Under the pieces are notes generated by a model, which was not told the DNA's origin, did not search any database, and worked only from the letters and a program-made list of their open reading frames with translations. Both the position numbers and the translations under genes were made by a program. Below are positions 8,252 through 17,324 of a stretch of DNA of 64,000 bases, piece by piece; the first letter of the stretch is position 1, and each line of letters opens with the position of its first letter. Source of the stretch: UBA8687 sp964564655 (GTDB lineage: Bacteria; Nitrospinota; Nitrospinia; Nitrospinales; VA-1); the NCBI GenBank assembly GCA_964564655.1, contig CAZMBO010000002.1, positions 5,103 through 69,102 of the forward strand, given 5' to 3'.

Positions 8252-9295
8252 TTGGATTGGATAACTGAATTTTTAGATGAACTGTGGGATTTTATCGTTC
8301 AATCTTTAGCAGATAACGTTCCTTTAATTGTTGGGAGCGTTAAAGCAATAGTGATTGCTGTTGCTGTAATGTCTGTTGTGCCAGGCCTTGTCTGGCTCGA
8401 GCGGAGGTTGATGGGTCGTTTTCAGGTGCGCTTGGGCCCCAATCGTGTAGGGCCATTTGGGTTTGGACAGCCAATGGCGGATACGATCAAATTGCTTTTT
8501 AAAGAATCAATCATTCAATCTTCGGCAGATAAGTTTTTGTTTCACCTTGCACCTGCTGTGGTTGTTTTTACGGCGATTGTTGCATTTGCGGTAATTCCTT
8601 TTGGTGCTCCGTTCGAAGTATTTGGTCAGAATATTGAGTTGTGGGGTGCAAATGTTAATAGCGGAATTTTATTTGTTTTTGCTATTTCGGGAATGGGGAT
8701 TTATGGGATGGTGATCGCCGGGTTGTCTTCAAATAATAAGTATTCACTGATGGGTGGTTTGCGTTCCTCAGCACAAATGATTAGCTATGAGTTAACTCTA
8801 GGGCTTTCGGCTCTGAGCATCATTATCCTTACTGGCTCTTTAAACTTGGTGGACATGGTGACAGCACAGAAGAGTGTGCCTTTTATCCTTATTCAGCCTT
8901 TGGCGTTTTTATTATTTTTTGTTGCCGGTGTGGCTGAGACAAACCGCGCTCCCTTTGATTTGCCCGAAGCAGAGCAGGAACTGGTTGCCGGGTTCCATAC
9001 AGAATATACGGGAATGAAGTTTGCCATGTTTTTTATGGGTGAATATATCAATATGGTGACTATGAGTGCTTTGGTAACCTTGTTGTTTTTGGGTGGATGG
9101 AATACTTATGGAATTCCGGTTTGGCCGATTGTTGCATTTATTGCCAAAGTGGTTTTCCTTTTATGTGTTTTTATATGGCTGCGTTCAACGTTTCCAAGGA
9201 TTCGTTATGACAGATTAATGACTTTTGGTTGGAAAGTTTTGCTGCCTTTATGTTTATTAAATTTGCTAATCACCGGCACAATTAAGGTGCTGTAG
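8252..9295 (+). CDS. nuoH: NADH-quinone oxidoreductase subunit H
   Basis: NuoH (ND1 homologue) is the membrane subunit that forms the quinone entry channel and contacts the peripheral arm. The 347-residue, strongly hydrophobic product shows the signatures RLMGRFQVRLGPNRVGPFGF and AETNRAPFDLPEAEQELVAG, the latter with conserved acidic residues of the quinone site. It starts at TTG 8252 behind a GGAGA-type ribosome-binding site, and no ATG gives the expected N-terminus. It sits between nuoG (24-base spacer) and nuoI (14-base spacer). Confidence 0.96.
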   Translation: MDWITEFLDELWDFIVQSLADNVPLIVGSVKAIVIAVAVMSVVPGLVWLERRLMGRFQVRLGPNRVGPFGFGQPMADTIKLLFKESIIQSSADKFLFHLAPAVVVFTAIVAFAVIPFGAPFEVFGQNIELWGANVNSGILFVFAISGMGIYGMVIAGLSSNNKYSLMGGLRSSAQMISYELTLGLSALSIIILTGSLNLVDMVTAQKSVPFILIQPLAFLLFFVAGVAETNRAPFDLPEAEQELVAGFHTEYTGMKFAMFFMGEYINMVTMSALVTLLFLGGWNTYGIPVWPIVAFIAKVVFLLCVFIWLRSTFPRIRYDRLMTFGWKVLLPLCLLNLLITGTIKVL

Positions 9296-9309
9296 GACCG
9301 GGAGAAGCT

Positions 9310-9804
9310 ATGTTCCAAGCTACTTTTGCGGGTGTTAAAAATTTATTGATCGGAATGGGTGTGACCTTCCGCAACATGTTGAGCAAGCCGGTCACTATAC
9401 AGTACCCGGAAGTTAAACGTGTCATGCCTGCACGGTATCGTGGTCGCCATTTTCTTAATCGTGATGAAGAGGGATTGGAACGATGTGTGGGTTGTAGTTT
9501 GTGCTCCATCAACTGTCCAGTGGGTTGTATTCATGTTGTGTCCGCAGAGAATGATCCGGACAATCCGGTTTCAAAAGGAGAACGCTATGCCGAGGTTTAT
9601 GAGATCAATCTCCTGCGTTGCATCTATTGTGGGTATTGTGAAGAGGCTTGCCCGGTAGATGCAGTGGTGCTTCGAGAGCATTATGAGCTTGCAGATTACG
9701 ATCGAGAAAATTACATCATGGAGAAGCAAGATCTTCTAGTTTATCCTGAGCCCAATGAGTTCCGAGTCAATGTTTTGGGTAACACGGAACGTGTTAACAA
9801 ATAA
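9310..9804 (+). CDS. nuoI: NADH-quinone oxidoreductase subunit I
   Basis: NuoI (TYKY) carries the two [4Fe-4S] clusters N6a and N6b that link NuoG to NuoB. The 164-residue product has two 8Fe-ferredoxin motifs: CVGCSLCSINCPVGC (from about residue 58) and CIYCGYCEEACPVDA (from about residue 103). An amphipathic N-terminal segment precedes them. The ATG lies 14 bases after nuoH. About 73 bases separate it from nuoJ, without an obvious terminator. Confidence 0.96.
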   Translation: MFQATFAGVKNLLIGMGVTFRNMLSKPVTIQYPEVKRVMPARYRGRHFLNRDEEGLERCVGCSLCSINCPVGCIHVVSAENDPDNPVSKGERYAEVYEINLLRCIYCGYCEEACPVDAVVLREHYELADYDRENYIMEKQDLLVYPEPNEFRVNVLGNTERVNK

Positions 9805-9877
9805 AGCGGAATGATTTGGGTTCGTTTCGTTTTAACGCTTCAAGATATTAAATACAGTATTTTCAGGGAGTGTATGT

Positions 9878-10417
9878 GTGTTTGATTTAGCAACTGTATT
9901 TGAATTTACGCGCGATACAGTCATTTTTACCGTTGGGTTAACAGCTGTGCTTGCTAGCCTAGGGGTCATTTTATGTTCCTCCCCAATTTACTGTGCGTTG
10001 TATCTTATTAGCCACATGATTTGTCTTGCGTTGCTCTTTCTACTTTATAACGCTGAATTTCTAGCTGTAGTTCAGATTATTGTCTATGCAGGAGCGGTCA
10101 TGATTTTGTTTCTATTCATCATCGCATTACTTGGGGGAAAGAAGGAAGTTCAAGAGCTTACATTTGAACGTTCGATTGCGTTTGCCTTTATTTTTACTCT
10201 GCTGGGCGAATTATATTTGTCTGCAACGGTAGGCCCGACTAAGCAGATTGAAGGAAAAATCAACCCCGAAATATTTGGTACTGCCAAGGCGATAGGGCTG
10301 GAACTATACTCCAAACACCTTGTGGCCTTTGAGCTGGCTTCGGCCTTGTTATTAGTAGCTGCTGTGGGTGTTATTTGTCTAGCAAAGTTTTCTTTTACTC
10401 CTTTAAAAAGGCGATAA
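9878..10417 (+). CDS. nuoJ: NADH-quinone oxidoreductase subunit J
   Basis: NuoJ (ND6 homologue) is a membrane subunit near the quinone channel. The 179-residue product has five hydrophobic segments and the conserved VQIIVYAGAVMILFLFIIALL helix, which contains the family's functionally important pi-bulge region. It begins with GTG 9878 behind a CAGGGAG ribosome-binding site; the overlapping ATG at 9874 is closed by a stop after three codons. nuoK begins 2 bases after its stop, so the two are probably translated together. Confidence 0.94.
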   Translation: MFDLATVFEFTRDTVIFTVGLTAVLASLGVILCSSPIYCALYLISHMICLALLFLLYNAEFLAVVQIIVYAGAVMILFLFIIALLGGKKEVQELTFERSIAFAFIFTLLGELYLSATVGPTKQIEGKINPEIFGTAKAIGLELYSKHLVAFELASALLLVAAVGVICLAKFSFTPLKRR

Positions 10418-10419
10418 GT

Positions 10420-10719
10420 ATGGGTCAGGAGTTTGTATTGCTTATTAGCTCATCAGTTTTTTGTGTCGGAGCCTGTGGTTTTATCATCCGCAAGAACCCG
10501 TTGATTATGTTTATGTCTGTTGAGTTGATGCTAAACTCAGTAAACTTTCTTTTGATTGCTTATTCCAGTTTTTTGAATTCCCTAGATGGTCAAATTTTTG
10601 CTTTGATCATAATGACTGTTGCTGCCGCTGAAGTAGTAGTTGGACTGGCTATAATTCTTACAATTTTTCGCACCCGACAGGAAATGGATGTGAATCATAT
10701 CAATGCTCTGAAAGGTTAA
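10420..10719 (+). CDS. nuoK: NADH-quinone oxidoreductase subunit K
   Basis: NuoK (ND4L homologue) is a small three-helix membrane subunit involved in proton transfer. Starting at ATG 10420 it is 99 residues, the normal family length. A reading frame from 10375 would extend it into nuoJ and is not needed. The helices show the conserved membrane glutamates in MFMSVELMLNSVN and AAAEVVVGLAI, which belong to the proton path. It sits between nuoJ and nuoL with 2- and 3-base spacers. Confidence 0.95.
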   Translation: MGQEFVLLISSSVFCVGACGFIIRKNPLIMFMSVELMLNSVNFLLIAYSSFLNSLDGQIFALIIMTVAAAEVVVGLAIILTIFRTRQEMDVNHINALKG

Positions 10720-10722
10720 ACT

Positions 10723-12591
10723 TTGTTCGCAAGCAGTTGGCTCATTTTATTATTCCCTTTGGTCGGATTTATTTTTCTCAGTTGGTATGGGAATCGAATT
10801 TCGAAGATACTGGTTGGATCAATCGGCTGCGGTGTCGTTGGGGCGTCTTTCCTCGCTTCGCTAGTGGCGTTGAGTAATTTGCTTTTTTTGCCTTCGGAAG
10901 AACGGGTAGGCAAAGTCCAGGTCCTGTACCAATGGATTTCATCAGCAAATTTTAAGCTAGACCTCTCCATTCTAGTGGATCCACTTTCTGTTTTCATGTT
11001 CCTCATTGTTACAGGGGTTGGTTTTATAATTCATATTTACTCAATTGGTTATATGCATGACGACCCTGAGTATGCGCGGTTTTTTTCTTATTTAAATCTA
11101 TTCATTTTTTCCATGCTGGTTTTGGTGGCAGCAGCGGATTTCTTTTTCCTTATAGTTGGATGGGCTCTGGTCGGGCTGGCTTCTTATTTGCTGATAGGAT
11201 TTTATAAAGAGAAAACCAGTGCTGTGCTTGCAGCACGTAAAGCTTTTGTAATGAATGTTATCGGCGATGTTGGCATGGTGATCGCGGCTTTTGTTATTTT
11301 TGAGTCTTTTGGGACCTTAAATTTTATCGAGGTCTTTGCTGCGGCACCAGGAACCTTTCGGGTTAATGACGACCAAATTCTTTTAATAACTTTATTGCTT
11401 CTTGTTGGTGCATTTGCAAAATCAGCACAACTCCCATTGCATACCTGGTTACCTGATGCAATGGAAGGGCCGACTCCTGTTAGCGCGTTGATCCATGCTG
11501 CAACTATGGTAACTGCTGGAGTTTATCTCATTGCCCGGTGTCATGTGTTGTATGAACTGGCTCCCTTCACAATGTATTTGATAGCTGCAATTGGAGTGTT
11601 AACAGCAATTTTCGCTGGCACGATGGGAATGTTGCAATATGACATCAAGCGGGTGATCGCCTATTCCACTATGAGTCAGCTTGGCTATATGTTTCTTGCA
11701 ATGGGAATAGGGGTATATAGCCTTGGCATGTTTCATCTAATGACACATGCCTTTTTCAAAGCGCTGTTATTTCTTGCGGCAGGGAGTGTTATTCATGCAA
11801 TGGATGGGGAACAGGATATTAGAAAGATGGGCGGGCTGAGAAAGGTTATGCCCCTGACTCATGGTACATTTTTGATTGGTGCTTTAGCATTGGCCGGGTT
11901 CCCGCTCACGAGCGGCTACTTTAGTAAGGAAGCAATTATTCTCAGCTCTTATCACGAAGACATGGGAAATTTTATTTTTTGGGCGATCGCACTCATCACC
12001 GCGGGGATGACGGCTTTTTATATTTTTCGAGTTTATTTCTCTACGTTTATTGGTGAAACAAAGAGTCCGGATGCACACCCTCATGAATCTCCCACAACGA
12101 TGGTCCTGCCTTTAATTGTTTTAGCGGTTTTTGCGTTGGGTGGGGGGTTGTTAAGCCCGCTAGTAGATGGATTTCTTGCACCAGTCTTTGGTCGCGAGGC
12201 CCATCATTTCCATGATGGCTTTTTGGAAACTATCGCACTCATTGCTGGAATTGGTGGTATAGCTACTGCGGCGTTAGTGTACCAAGTAAGTAAAGATCGC
12301 ATAGAACTGATGAAAGAAGCGCTTGCCCCGTTGTATGATTTGGTATTCCATAAATATTATATCGATGAGATTTATGACCTATTAATTGTAAAACCCACCA
12401 AAGCGATTGGGGCTTTTATGGAAGAAAAGGCTGAAAAGCAGGGGATTGACTTTGCAGTCGATGAGGTGGGTTTTCAGGTTAAAGAAGTTAGTCGGGGAAT
12501 CGGTTTCTGGCAGTCGGGTAGGATACGTACATACGCATTAAACATGGTTGCCGGCATGGTAATTATTTTATTATTTGTAGTTTTTCTGTAG
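10723..12591 (+). CDS. nuoL: NADH-quinone oxidoreductase subunit L
   Basis: NuoL (ND5 homologue) is the distal antiporter-like proton-pumping subunit, with the long lateral helix at its C-terminus. The 622-residue product contains the family motifs GWALVGLASYLLIGF, QLPLHTWLPDAMEGPTPVSA and the TMVTAGVYLI helix with the expected charged residues. The C-terminal part (residues about 540-622) fits the lateral helix and its anchor. It starts at TTG 10723, three bases after the nuoK stop. The length matches bacterial NuoL. Confidence 0.96.
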   Translation: MFASSWLILLFPLVGFIFLSWYGNRISKILVGSIGCGVVGASFLASLVALSNLLFLPSEERVGKVQVLYQWISSANFKLDLSILVDPLSVFMFLIVTGVGFIIHIYSIGYMHDDPEYARFFSYLNLFIFSMLVLVAAADFFFLIVGWALVGLASYLLIGFYKEKTSAVLAARKAFVMNVIGDVGMVIAAFVIFESFGTLNFIEVFAAAPGTFRVNDDQILLITLLLLVGAFAKSAQLPLHTWLPDAMEGPTPVSALIHAATMVTAGVYLIARCHVLYELAPFTMYLIAAIGVLTAIFAGTMGMLQYDIKRVIAYSTMSQLGYMFLAMGIGVYSLGMFHLMTHAFFKALLFLAAGSVIHAMDGEQDIRKMGGLRKVMPLTHGTFLIGALALAGFPLTSGYFSKEAIILSSYHEDMGNFIFWAIALITAGMTAFYIFRVYFSTFIGETKSPDAHPHESPTTMVLPLIVLAVFALGGGLLSPLVDGFLAPVFGREAHHFHDGFLETIALIAGIGGIATAALVYQVSKDRIELMKEALAPLYDLVFHKYYIDEIYDLLIVKPTKAIGAFMEEKAEKQGIDFAVDEVGFQVKEVSRGIGFWQSGRIRTYALNMVAGMVIILLFVVFL

Positions 12592-12597
12592 ATAAAA

Positions 12598-14109
12598 ATG
12601 CTATCCCTTATTATTTTCATTCCTCTTTTAACAGCGCTGGCACTGATATTTGTTGGCCGTGATAATACCGGACTGATCAAGATAGCAGGTATAGGTGCAG
12701 CCACTTCAACCCTGCTGGTTTCTCTATGGTTATTGTTTGCTTTTGATGTGAGTAATCCGGGAATGCAGTTTGTGCAGACCTTGCATTGGGTTCCTGCTCT
12801 TCATATTAATTATCTTGTTGGTATTGATGGAATTAGTTTGTGGATGGTGGTCTTGACTGCCCTTTTGGGTGTCATATCCATTTTTATGTCACTGAATCAG
12901 AAGAAAGACCTTAGAAATTTTATAGCTCTGATGTTGGCTTTGGAAGCGGGTACACTGGGTGTTTTTCTGGCTTTGGATACCATTCTCTTTTATGTTTTTT
13001 GGGAATTAATGTTGGTTCCCACTTATTTTATAATTGGCCTCTGGGGTGAGGGGCGTCGCGTTTATGCCACTATGAAGTTTGTGATCTACACGTTAGTAGG
13101 CAGTTTGCTGATGTTAGTAGCTATCCTAACTCTTACCATGGTTCATTATGGAGCAACACATGAAGTGACTTTTGATCTACGCATTCTTGCTCACACTCAT
13201 ATTGATCCATTCATGCAAATTTGGATGTTTCTATTCTTTTTTGTGGCGTTTGCGATCAAGATTCCCGTTTTTCCTCTCCATAGTTGGCTACCGCATGCCT
13301 ATATGGCATGCCCCATTCCTGCATTGATACTTTTAACTGGGGCTATGTCTAAAACCGGCGCCTATGGTTTTTTACGTTTTTGCTTGCCTCTTTTCCCTGA
13401 AGCGATTGAAAGCATGGCTTTAGTTATTGGATTCATGGCTGCATCAGGTATGGTTTATGGTGCATGGATAGCTCTTGCGCAAAAAGACATTAAAGCTCTT
13501 GTGGCCTATTCCAGTATCAGTCACCTTGGATTCATTGTCCTGGGAATTTTTGCTCAAAATGGAGAAGGTATTGAAGGTAGTGTTTTGCAAATGTTTAACC
13601 ACGGAATTATAGCTTCTGCATTGTTTCTAATTGTTGGGTTTATTGAATTTAGAATGGGTACGCGAAACCTTGGAGAACTGCGTGGACTCAGCAAATCCAT
13701 GCCGGTTCTTTATGGTGTTTTCATGCTTGTCATGCTAGCTGCATTGGGATTACCAGGATTGAACGGTTTTGTAGGTGAGTTCTTGATTCTAATGGGCGTT
13801 TGGACTTCGCATTTATTGGCTGGTCTCGCAAGCATTTTAGTGCTGATGGGTGGGTTATCCATTGTATTTGCTTCCGTATATATGCTCTATATGTTTCAGG
13901 GTTCCATGCAGGAAAAACCCACCGTTGAAAATAATTCTGATATTAGCTCAAGCGAATTCAAACTTCTTCTCCCCGCCTGCATTTTGATCTTATTGATTGG
14001 GTTATACCCAAAACCTATCATCGACCGTGTATCTCCCTCTGTTGAATCTTTGTTGCATCTCGAAAAAACCGTTAATTTGGAAACAGGAAAAGATAACGAT
14101 CATCATTAA
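12598..14109 (+). CDS. nuoM: NADH-quinone oxidoreductase subunit M
   Basis: NuoM (ND4 homologue) is the middle antiporter-like proton pump of the membrane arm. The 503-residue product has the family features VFWELMLVPTYFIIGLWG (with the key glutamate) and VFPLHSWLPHAYMACPIPA. It carries about 14 hydrophobic segments and ends in a short polar tail. It begins 6 bases after nuoL. The third antiporter-like subunit, nuoN, which normally follows, is absent: the next gene is sfsA. Confidence 0.96.
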   Translation: MLSLIIFIPLLTALALIFVGRDNTGLIKIAGIGAATSTLLVSLWLLFAFDVSNPGMQFVQTLHWVPALHINYLVGIDGISLWMVVLTALLGVISIFMSLNQKKDLRNFIALMLALEAGTLGVFLALDTILFYVFWELMLVPTYFIIGLWGEGRRVYATMKFVIYTLVGSLLMLVAILTLTMVHYGATHEVTFDLRILAHTHIDPFMQIWMFLFFFVAFAIKIPVFPLHSWLPHAYMACPIPALILLTGAMSKTGAYGFLRFCLPLFPEAIESMALVIGFMAASGMVYGAWIALAQKDIKALVAYSSISHLGFIVLGIFAQNGEGIEGSVLQMFNHGIIASALFLIVGFIEFRMGTRNLGELRGLSKSMPVLYGVFMLVMLAALGLPGLNGFVGEFLILMGVWTSHLLAGLASILVLMGGLSIVFASVYMLYMFQGSMQEKPTVENNSDISSSEFKLLLPACILILLIGLYPKPIIDRVSPSVESLLHLEKTVNLETGKDNDHH

Positions 14110-14182
14110 GCGGTCGGCTCGTTTGTAAATCACGATCTTCTTTAGCAGTTTTTTGCTCTGTTTGCGTTTAGAAATCCAATCT

Positions 14183-14872
14183 ATGAAATTTGGAGAAAAA
14201 ATCGTTGAAGGTGTTTTTCTGGAAAGACCAAATCGATATCTTGCGCGGGTGGAGATTGGTGGTAAGGAAACCCTGGCACATGTGCCCGATCCGGGACGGT
14301 TGCCAGGTTTGTTGCTTGCTAATCGCAAGGTTAGACTGGTTCATCAACCCAGTGAAAAGCGCAAAACAGATTACACACTTGTTTTAGTTCGACATGGATC
14401 AATTTGGGTTTCGGTATTCCCTGCTTTCGCCAATTCTTTGGTATCGAATGCATTAATGGAAAAATCCCTGTCTTTTTTTAAAGGCTATTCCAGTTTTGCG
14501 AGTGAAGTTAAAGCGGGTAATAGTAGGTTTGACTTTAAACTGGAGTTTCTTAGTAAGTCTGTATATATGGAAGTGAAGTCCGTTAGTTTGGTTAAGGACG
14601 GTGTTGGTAAGTTTCCCGATGCACCCACAAAAAGAGGCCTAAAGCATGTTAAGGAGCTAATAGATTTTTGTGGAAAAGGCTATCGCACGGCTATTTTATT
14701 TGTTTCCCAGAGGCAAGATACAATATCAATCACTTGTAACGATGAAATTGATCCTGAGTTCAGTCAATGGCTTCGTAGAGCTGAGAAGGAAGGGGTGGAA
14801 CTCTATGGGATGAATTGTGATGTGACCCCTACTACTATTTCTTTAAACCATCAAGTGAAGGTGATTCTTTAA
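14183..14872 (+). CDS. sfsA: SfsA family protein
   Basis: SfsA was named for stimulating sugar fermentation in E. coli. The family combines an N-terminal OB-like nucleic-acid-binding part with a nuclease-like fold of the PD-(D/E)xK type. The 229-residue product from ATG 14183 has the family segments VPDPGRLPGLL, SRFDFKLEFL followed by YMEVKSVSL (matching the nuclease-core D and ExK pattern), and FPDAPTKRGLKHVKEL. A TTG at 14153 would add ten residues without conserved sequence. It follows nuoM by about 70 bases on the same strand, so it may be read through from the nuo operon. Its physiological role here is unknown. Confidence 0.9.
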   Translation: MKFGEKIVEGVFLERPNRYLARVEIGGKETLAHVPDPGRLPGLLLANRKVRLVHQPSEKRKTDYTLVLVRHGSIWVSVFPAFANSLVSNALMEKSLSFFKGYSSFASEVKAGNSRFDFKLEFLSKSVYMEVKSVSLVKDGVGKFPDAPTKRGLKHVKELIDFCGKGYRTAILFVSQRQDTISITCNDEIDPEFSQWLRRAEKEGVELYGMNCDVTPTTISLNHQVKVIL

Positions 14873-15019
14873 AATTTAATGCTTATAACGCTTCAAGTCC
14901 AATCTATGATTAAATCTAAAACTGGGGTGACAAACCAGATATCATTGAACTTTACATAATCCTGTTTCACGATAAGGTAGAAAAATTACAGAGCACGAAT
15001 CTTCAATGGTGAAAATATT

Positions 15020-15829
15020 TTGAAAAGAAAACTAGAGAATAATAGAAAAAAAAGGGTTAAAAAACCTCCCACAAAAACCGTTACTTTATGGGATCAGGCA
15101 TCGCGTTGGTACGATTCCTTGGTTGGTTCGCAGGGGACTGATTTCCAAAAAGATATTATTATGCCCGGTGTGCTAAAAATGCTGAACGCTAAAAAAGGCG
15201 ATAGAATAATGGACTTGGCTTGTGGGCAGGGAGTCTTTTCACGATTTTTATCTCGAAAAGGAATTCGTGTTGAAGGGCTAGATTCTTCAGCGGAGCTAAT
15301 AAACCGCGCTAAAACTTGGTCGAATTCTTCCGTACGTTTTCGTGTTGGCGATGTGGCAAACCCTAAAAACTTCGAAAAAGACCGCTTTGATGGAATGGCT
15401 TGCTTGATGGCCATCCAGAATATTGAAAATATTGAAGCGTTGTTTAAAAATGCGGCCATAGGGTTAAAACCGCAATGTCATTTGGTTTTTGTGATGACGC
15501 ACCCCTGCTTCCGTATCCCAAGGCAGACTCACTGGGGTTGGGACGAAGAAAAAAAGATGGAATATCGAAGGATAGATCATTATAAAACGAAAACAAATGT
15601 TCCAATTCTCACACCCCCTTTTGCAAATAAAGATTCTTTTACCCTTACCTACCATCGTCCACTTGAAAGTTATTTTGCTGCGCTTTCGAGTGCGGGATTT
15701 GCAGTAGATGGGTTGGAGGAATGGATATCAAACAAAAAGAGTGAGCCAGGAAAAAGAGCAAAAGCTGAAAACCGTTCGCGTAAAGAAATTCCTCTTTTTC
15801 TTGCTTTGCGAGCTAAATTGATTGGATGA
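15020..15829 (+). CDS. Class I SAM-dependent methyltransferase
   Basis: The product is a predicted soluble methyltransferase of 269 residues with a lysine/arginine-rich N-terminal tail (about 20 residues). The SAM-binding motif I is IMDLACGQGVFSRFL, followed by motif II-like VEGLDSS and the FDGMACLMAIQNIEN segment typical of the UbiE/Methyltransf_11 type. The substrate cannot be deduced. The TTG at 15020 is the only suitable start; an ATG at 15006 is out of frame and ends quickly. It ends 7 bases before the next ATG and probably forms a two-gene unit with it. Confidence 0.8.
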   Translation: MKRKLENNRKKRVKKPPTKTVTLWDQASRWYDSLVGSQGTDFQKDIIMPGVLKMLNAKKGDRIMDLACGQGVFSRFLSRKGIRVEGLDSSAELINRAKTWSNSSVRFRVGDVANPKNFEKDRFDGMACLMAIQNIENIEALFKNAAIGLKPQCHLVFVMTHPCFRIPRQTHWGWDEEKKMEYRRIDHYKTKTNVPILTPPFANKDSFTLTYHRPLESYFAALSSAGFAVDGLEEWISNKKSEPGKRAKAENRSRKEIPLFLALRAKLIG

Positions 15830-15836
15830 AAATTCT

Positions 15837-16193
15837 ATGAAGAGTTTTACCTATGAACTTCCGGAGCAAGGTAGGTTTCTTTCTCTGATCAGGGAAAACT
15901 TATTAAAGATTGGTGAGGAATGGCGAGAGATCGCAGATTATATGCTTCAAGGGCATGTTGAATACAAACCCCTCCGCAGCAACCCCATGCAGTCTGGAGC
16001 GCAATTTATTTATCAGAGGGCCCGCCTGAATTTGACTCTTTATTTTCCCGAAAAAATATTCAATCGTTTTATGGGATGGATGGACTCAGAAAAAGTAGAA
16101 ATTTTAAAAGCCGTTGCGCAGGCCTCTTTGTCTAAGAGGTCTGGTTATGATGTTTATGAATTCAAAATCCATGGAATTATTAGTGACTCATGA
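15837..16193 (+). CDS. Unknown small protein
   Basis: A 118-residue product that I do not recognise. It starts at ATG 15837, 7 bases after the methyltransferase stop; an in-frame TTG at 15822 would overlap that gene. The sequence mixes helices in the first half (LIRENLLKIGEEWREIADYM) with a possible beta-rich second half (FIYQRARLNLTLYFP), has no signal peptide or membrane segment, and contains no cysteine. Its placement directly behind the methyltransferase suggests related function. It is convergent with tgt, with 9 bases between the stops. Confidence 0.6.
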   Translation: MKSFTYELPEQGRFLSLIRENLLKIGEEWREIADYMLQGHVEYKPLRSNPMQSGAQFIYQRARLNLTLYFPEKIFNRFMGWMDSEKVEILKAVAQASLSKRSGYDVYEFKIHGIISDS

Positions 16194-16202
16194 AATTTGG
16201 AA

Positions 16203-17300
16203 TTATTCGGCTGTCTCCTCCCAGGTAAAAGAGAAGGGAATGTCATCTTCAATGGCTTGGCGAATGTCTTTCATCCAAGTTTGATAAAAGGTTGAATTGT
16301 GTAATGTCAGTAAATGCATAGCTAGAATTTCTCCTGCCATAATTAAGTGCCTTAGATAAGCCTTTGAATAGTTTTTGCAGGTGTAGCAGCAGCAATTTAA
16401 ATCAATAGGTTCAGGATCATTTTGATATTGAGAATTTTTAATATTTATTTTTCCACCGGTTACAAATAAATACCCATTTCTAGCATTGCGGGTAGGCATA
16501 ACGCAGTCGAACATATCTATTCCCATAGAACTACAAGTTAAAAGATTTTCAGGAGTTCCTACACCCATTAGGTATCTGGGTTTCTGTGCGGGGAGGAATG
16601 AGGTTGTTAGCTCCGTCATTTCGTTCATTAATTTTTTTTCTTCTCCCACACTCAATCCACCAATTGCATAGCCAGAAAAATCCAATGCAGTAATTTGTTC
16701 TGCGCTTTCTTTTCGCAAGCTTGGGTGCATACCTCCCTGTACTATTCCAAATAGAGATTGATTGCCAGGCTGGAAGGTATCTTTGCACCGTTTAGCCCAA
16801 CGAGTAGTGAGTTGTAATGATTTCTTAGTTGTCGAAAGATCTGAGGGATAAGGAGTCGGTTCATCAAATGCCATGATAATATCCGCACCTAATGCTTTTT
16901 GAATTTCTATAGCTTTTTCAGGGGAAATAAAATGGCTTGAACCATCAATATGCGATTTAAAATTTACCCCTTCCTCAGTTACCTTTGTTAACTTGTTCAA
17001 GCTGAAAACCTGATAGCCGCCACTGTCTGTAAGGATGGGATGGCGCCAGTTCATAAAACTATGGAGCCCGCCCAGTGATTGAATCAACTCGTGTCCTGGT
17101 CTTAAGTAAAGGTGATAGGTATTTCCTAAGATGATTTGCGCCCCAATGGATTCCAAATTTTCAGGTGTTAAGGCTTTAACGGTTGCCTGGGTACCAACGG
17201 GCATAAAACAAGGAGTATTAATTTTTCCGCGTGGTGTTGTTAAAACTCCAAGCCGTGCAGAGGAGTGACTATGTTTCTTTAATACTTCGAATTTAATCAC
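16203..17300 (-). CDS. tgt: Queuine tRNA-ribosyltransferase
   Basis: Tgt exchanges guanine-34 in the anticodon of Asp, Asn, His and Tyr tRNAs for the queuosine precursor preQ1. The 365-residue product has TPCFMPVGTQATVKAL at the N-terminus, TDSGGYQVFSL and MAFDEPTPYPS around the catalytic aspartate region, GIVQGGMHP and GYAIGGLSVGE. It also has the zinc site C-x-C-x2-C near the end (CCCYTC) with a downstream histidine. It starts at GTG 17300. It is the last gene of a minus-strand run argD-argF-tgt, with 24 bases between argF and tgt. Confidence 0.96.
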   Translation of the reverse strand: MIKFEVLKKHSHSSARLGVLTTPRGKINTPCFMPVGTQATVKALTPENLESIGAQIILGNTYHLYLRPGHELIQSLGGLHSFMNWRHPILTDSGGYQVFSLNKLTKVTEEGVNFKSHIDGSSHFISPEKAIEIQKALGADIIMAFDEPTPYPSDLSTTKKSLQLTTRWAKRCKDTFQPGNQSLFGIVQGGMHPSLRKESAEQITALDFSGYAIGGLSVGEEKKLMNEMTELTTSFLPAQKPRYLMGVGTPENLLTCSSMGIDMFDCVMPTRNARNGYLFVTGGKINIKNSQYQNDPEPIDLNCCCYTCKNYSKAYLRHLIMAGEILAMHLLTLHNSTFYQTWMKDIRQAIEDDIPFSFTWEETAE

Positions 17301-17324
17301 TTTTTATTCAGAAGTAGAACTGTA

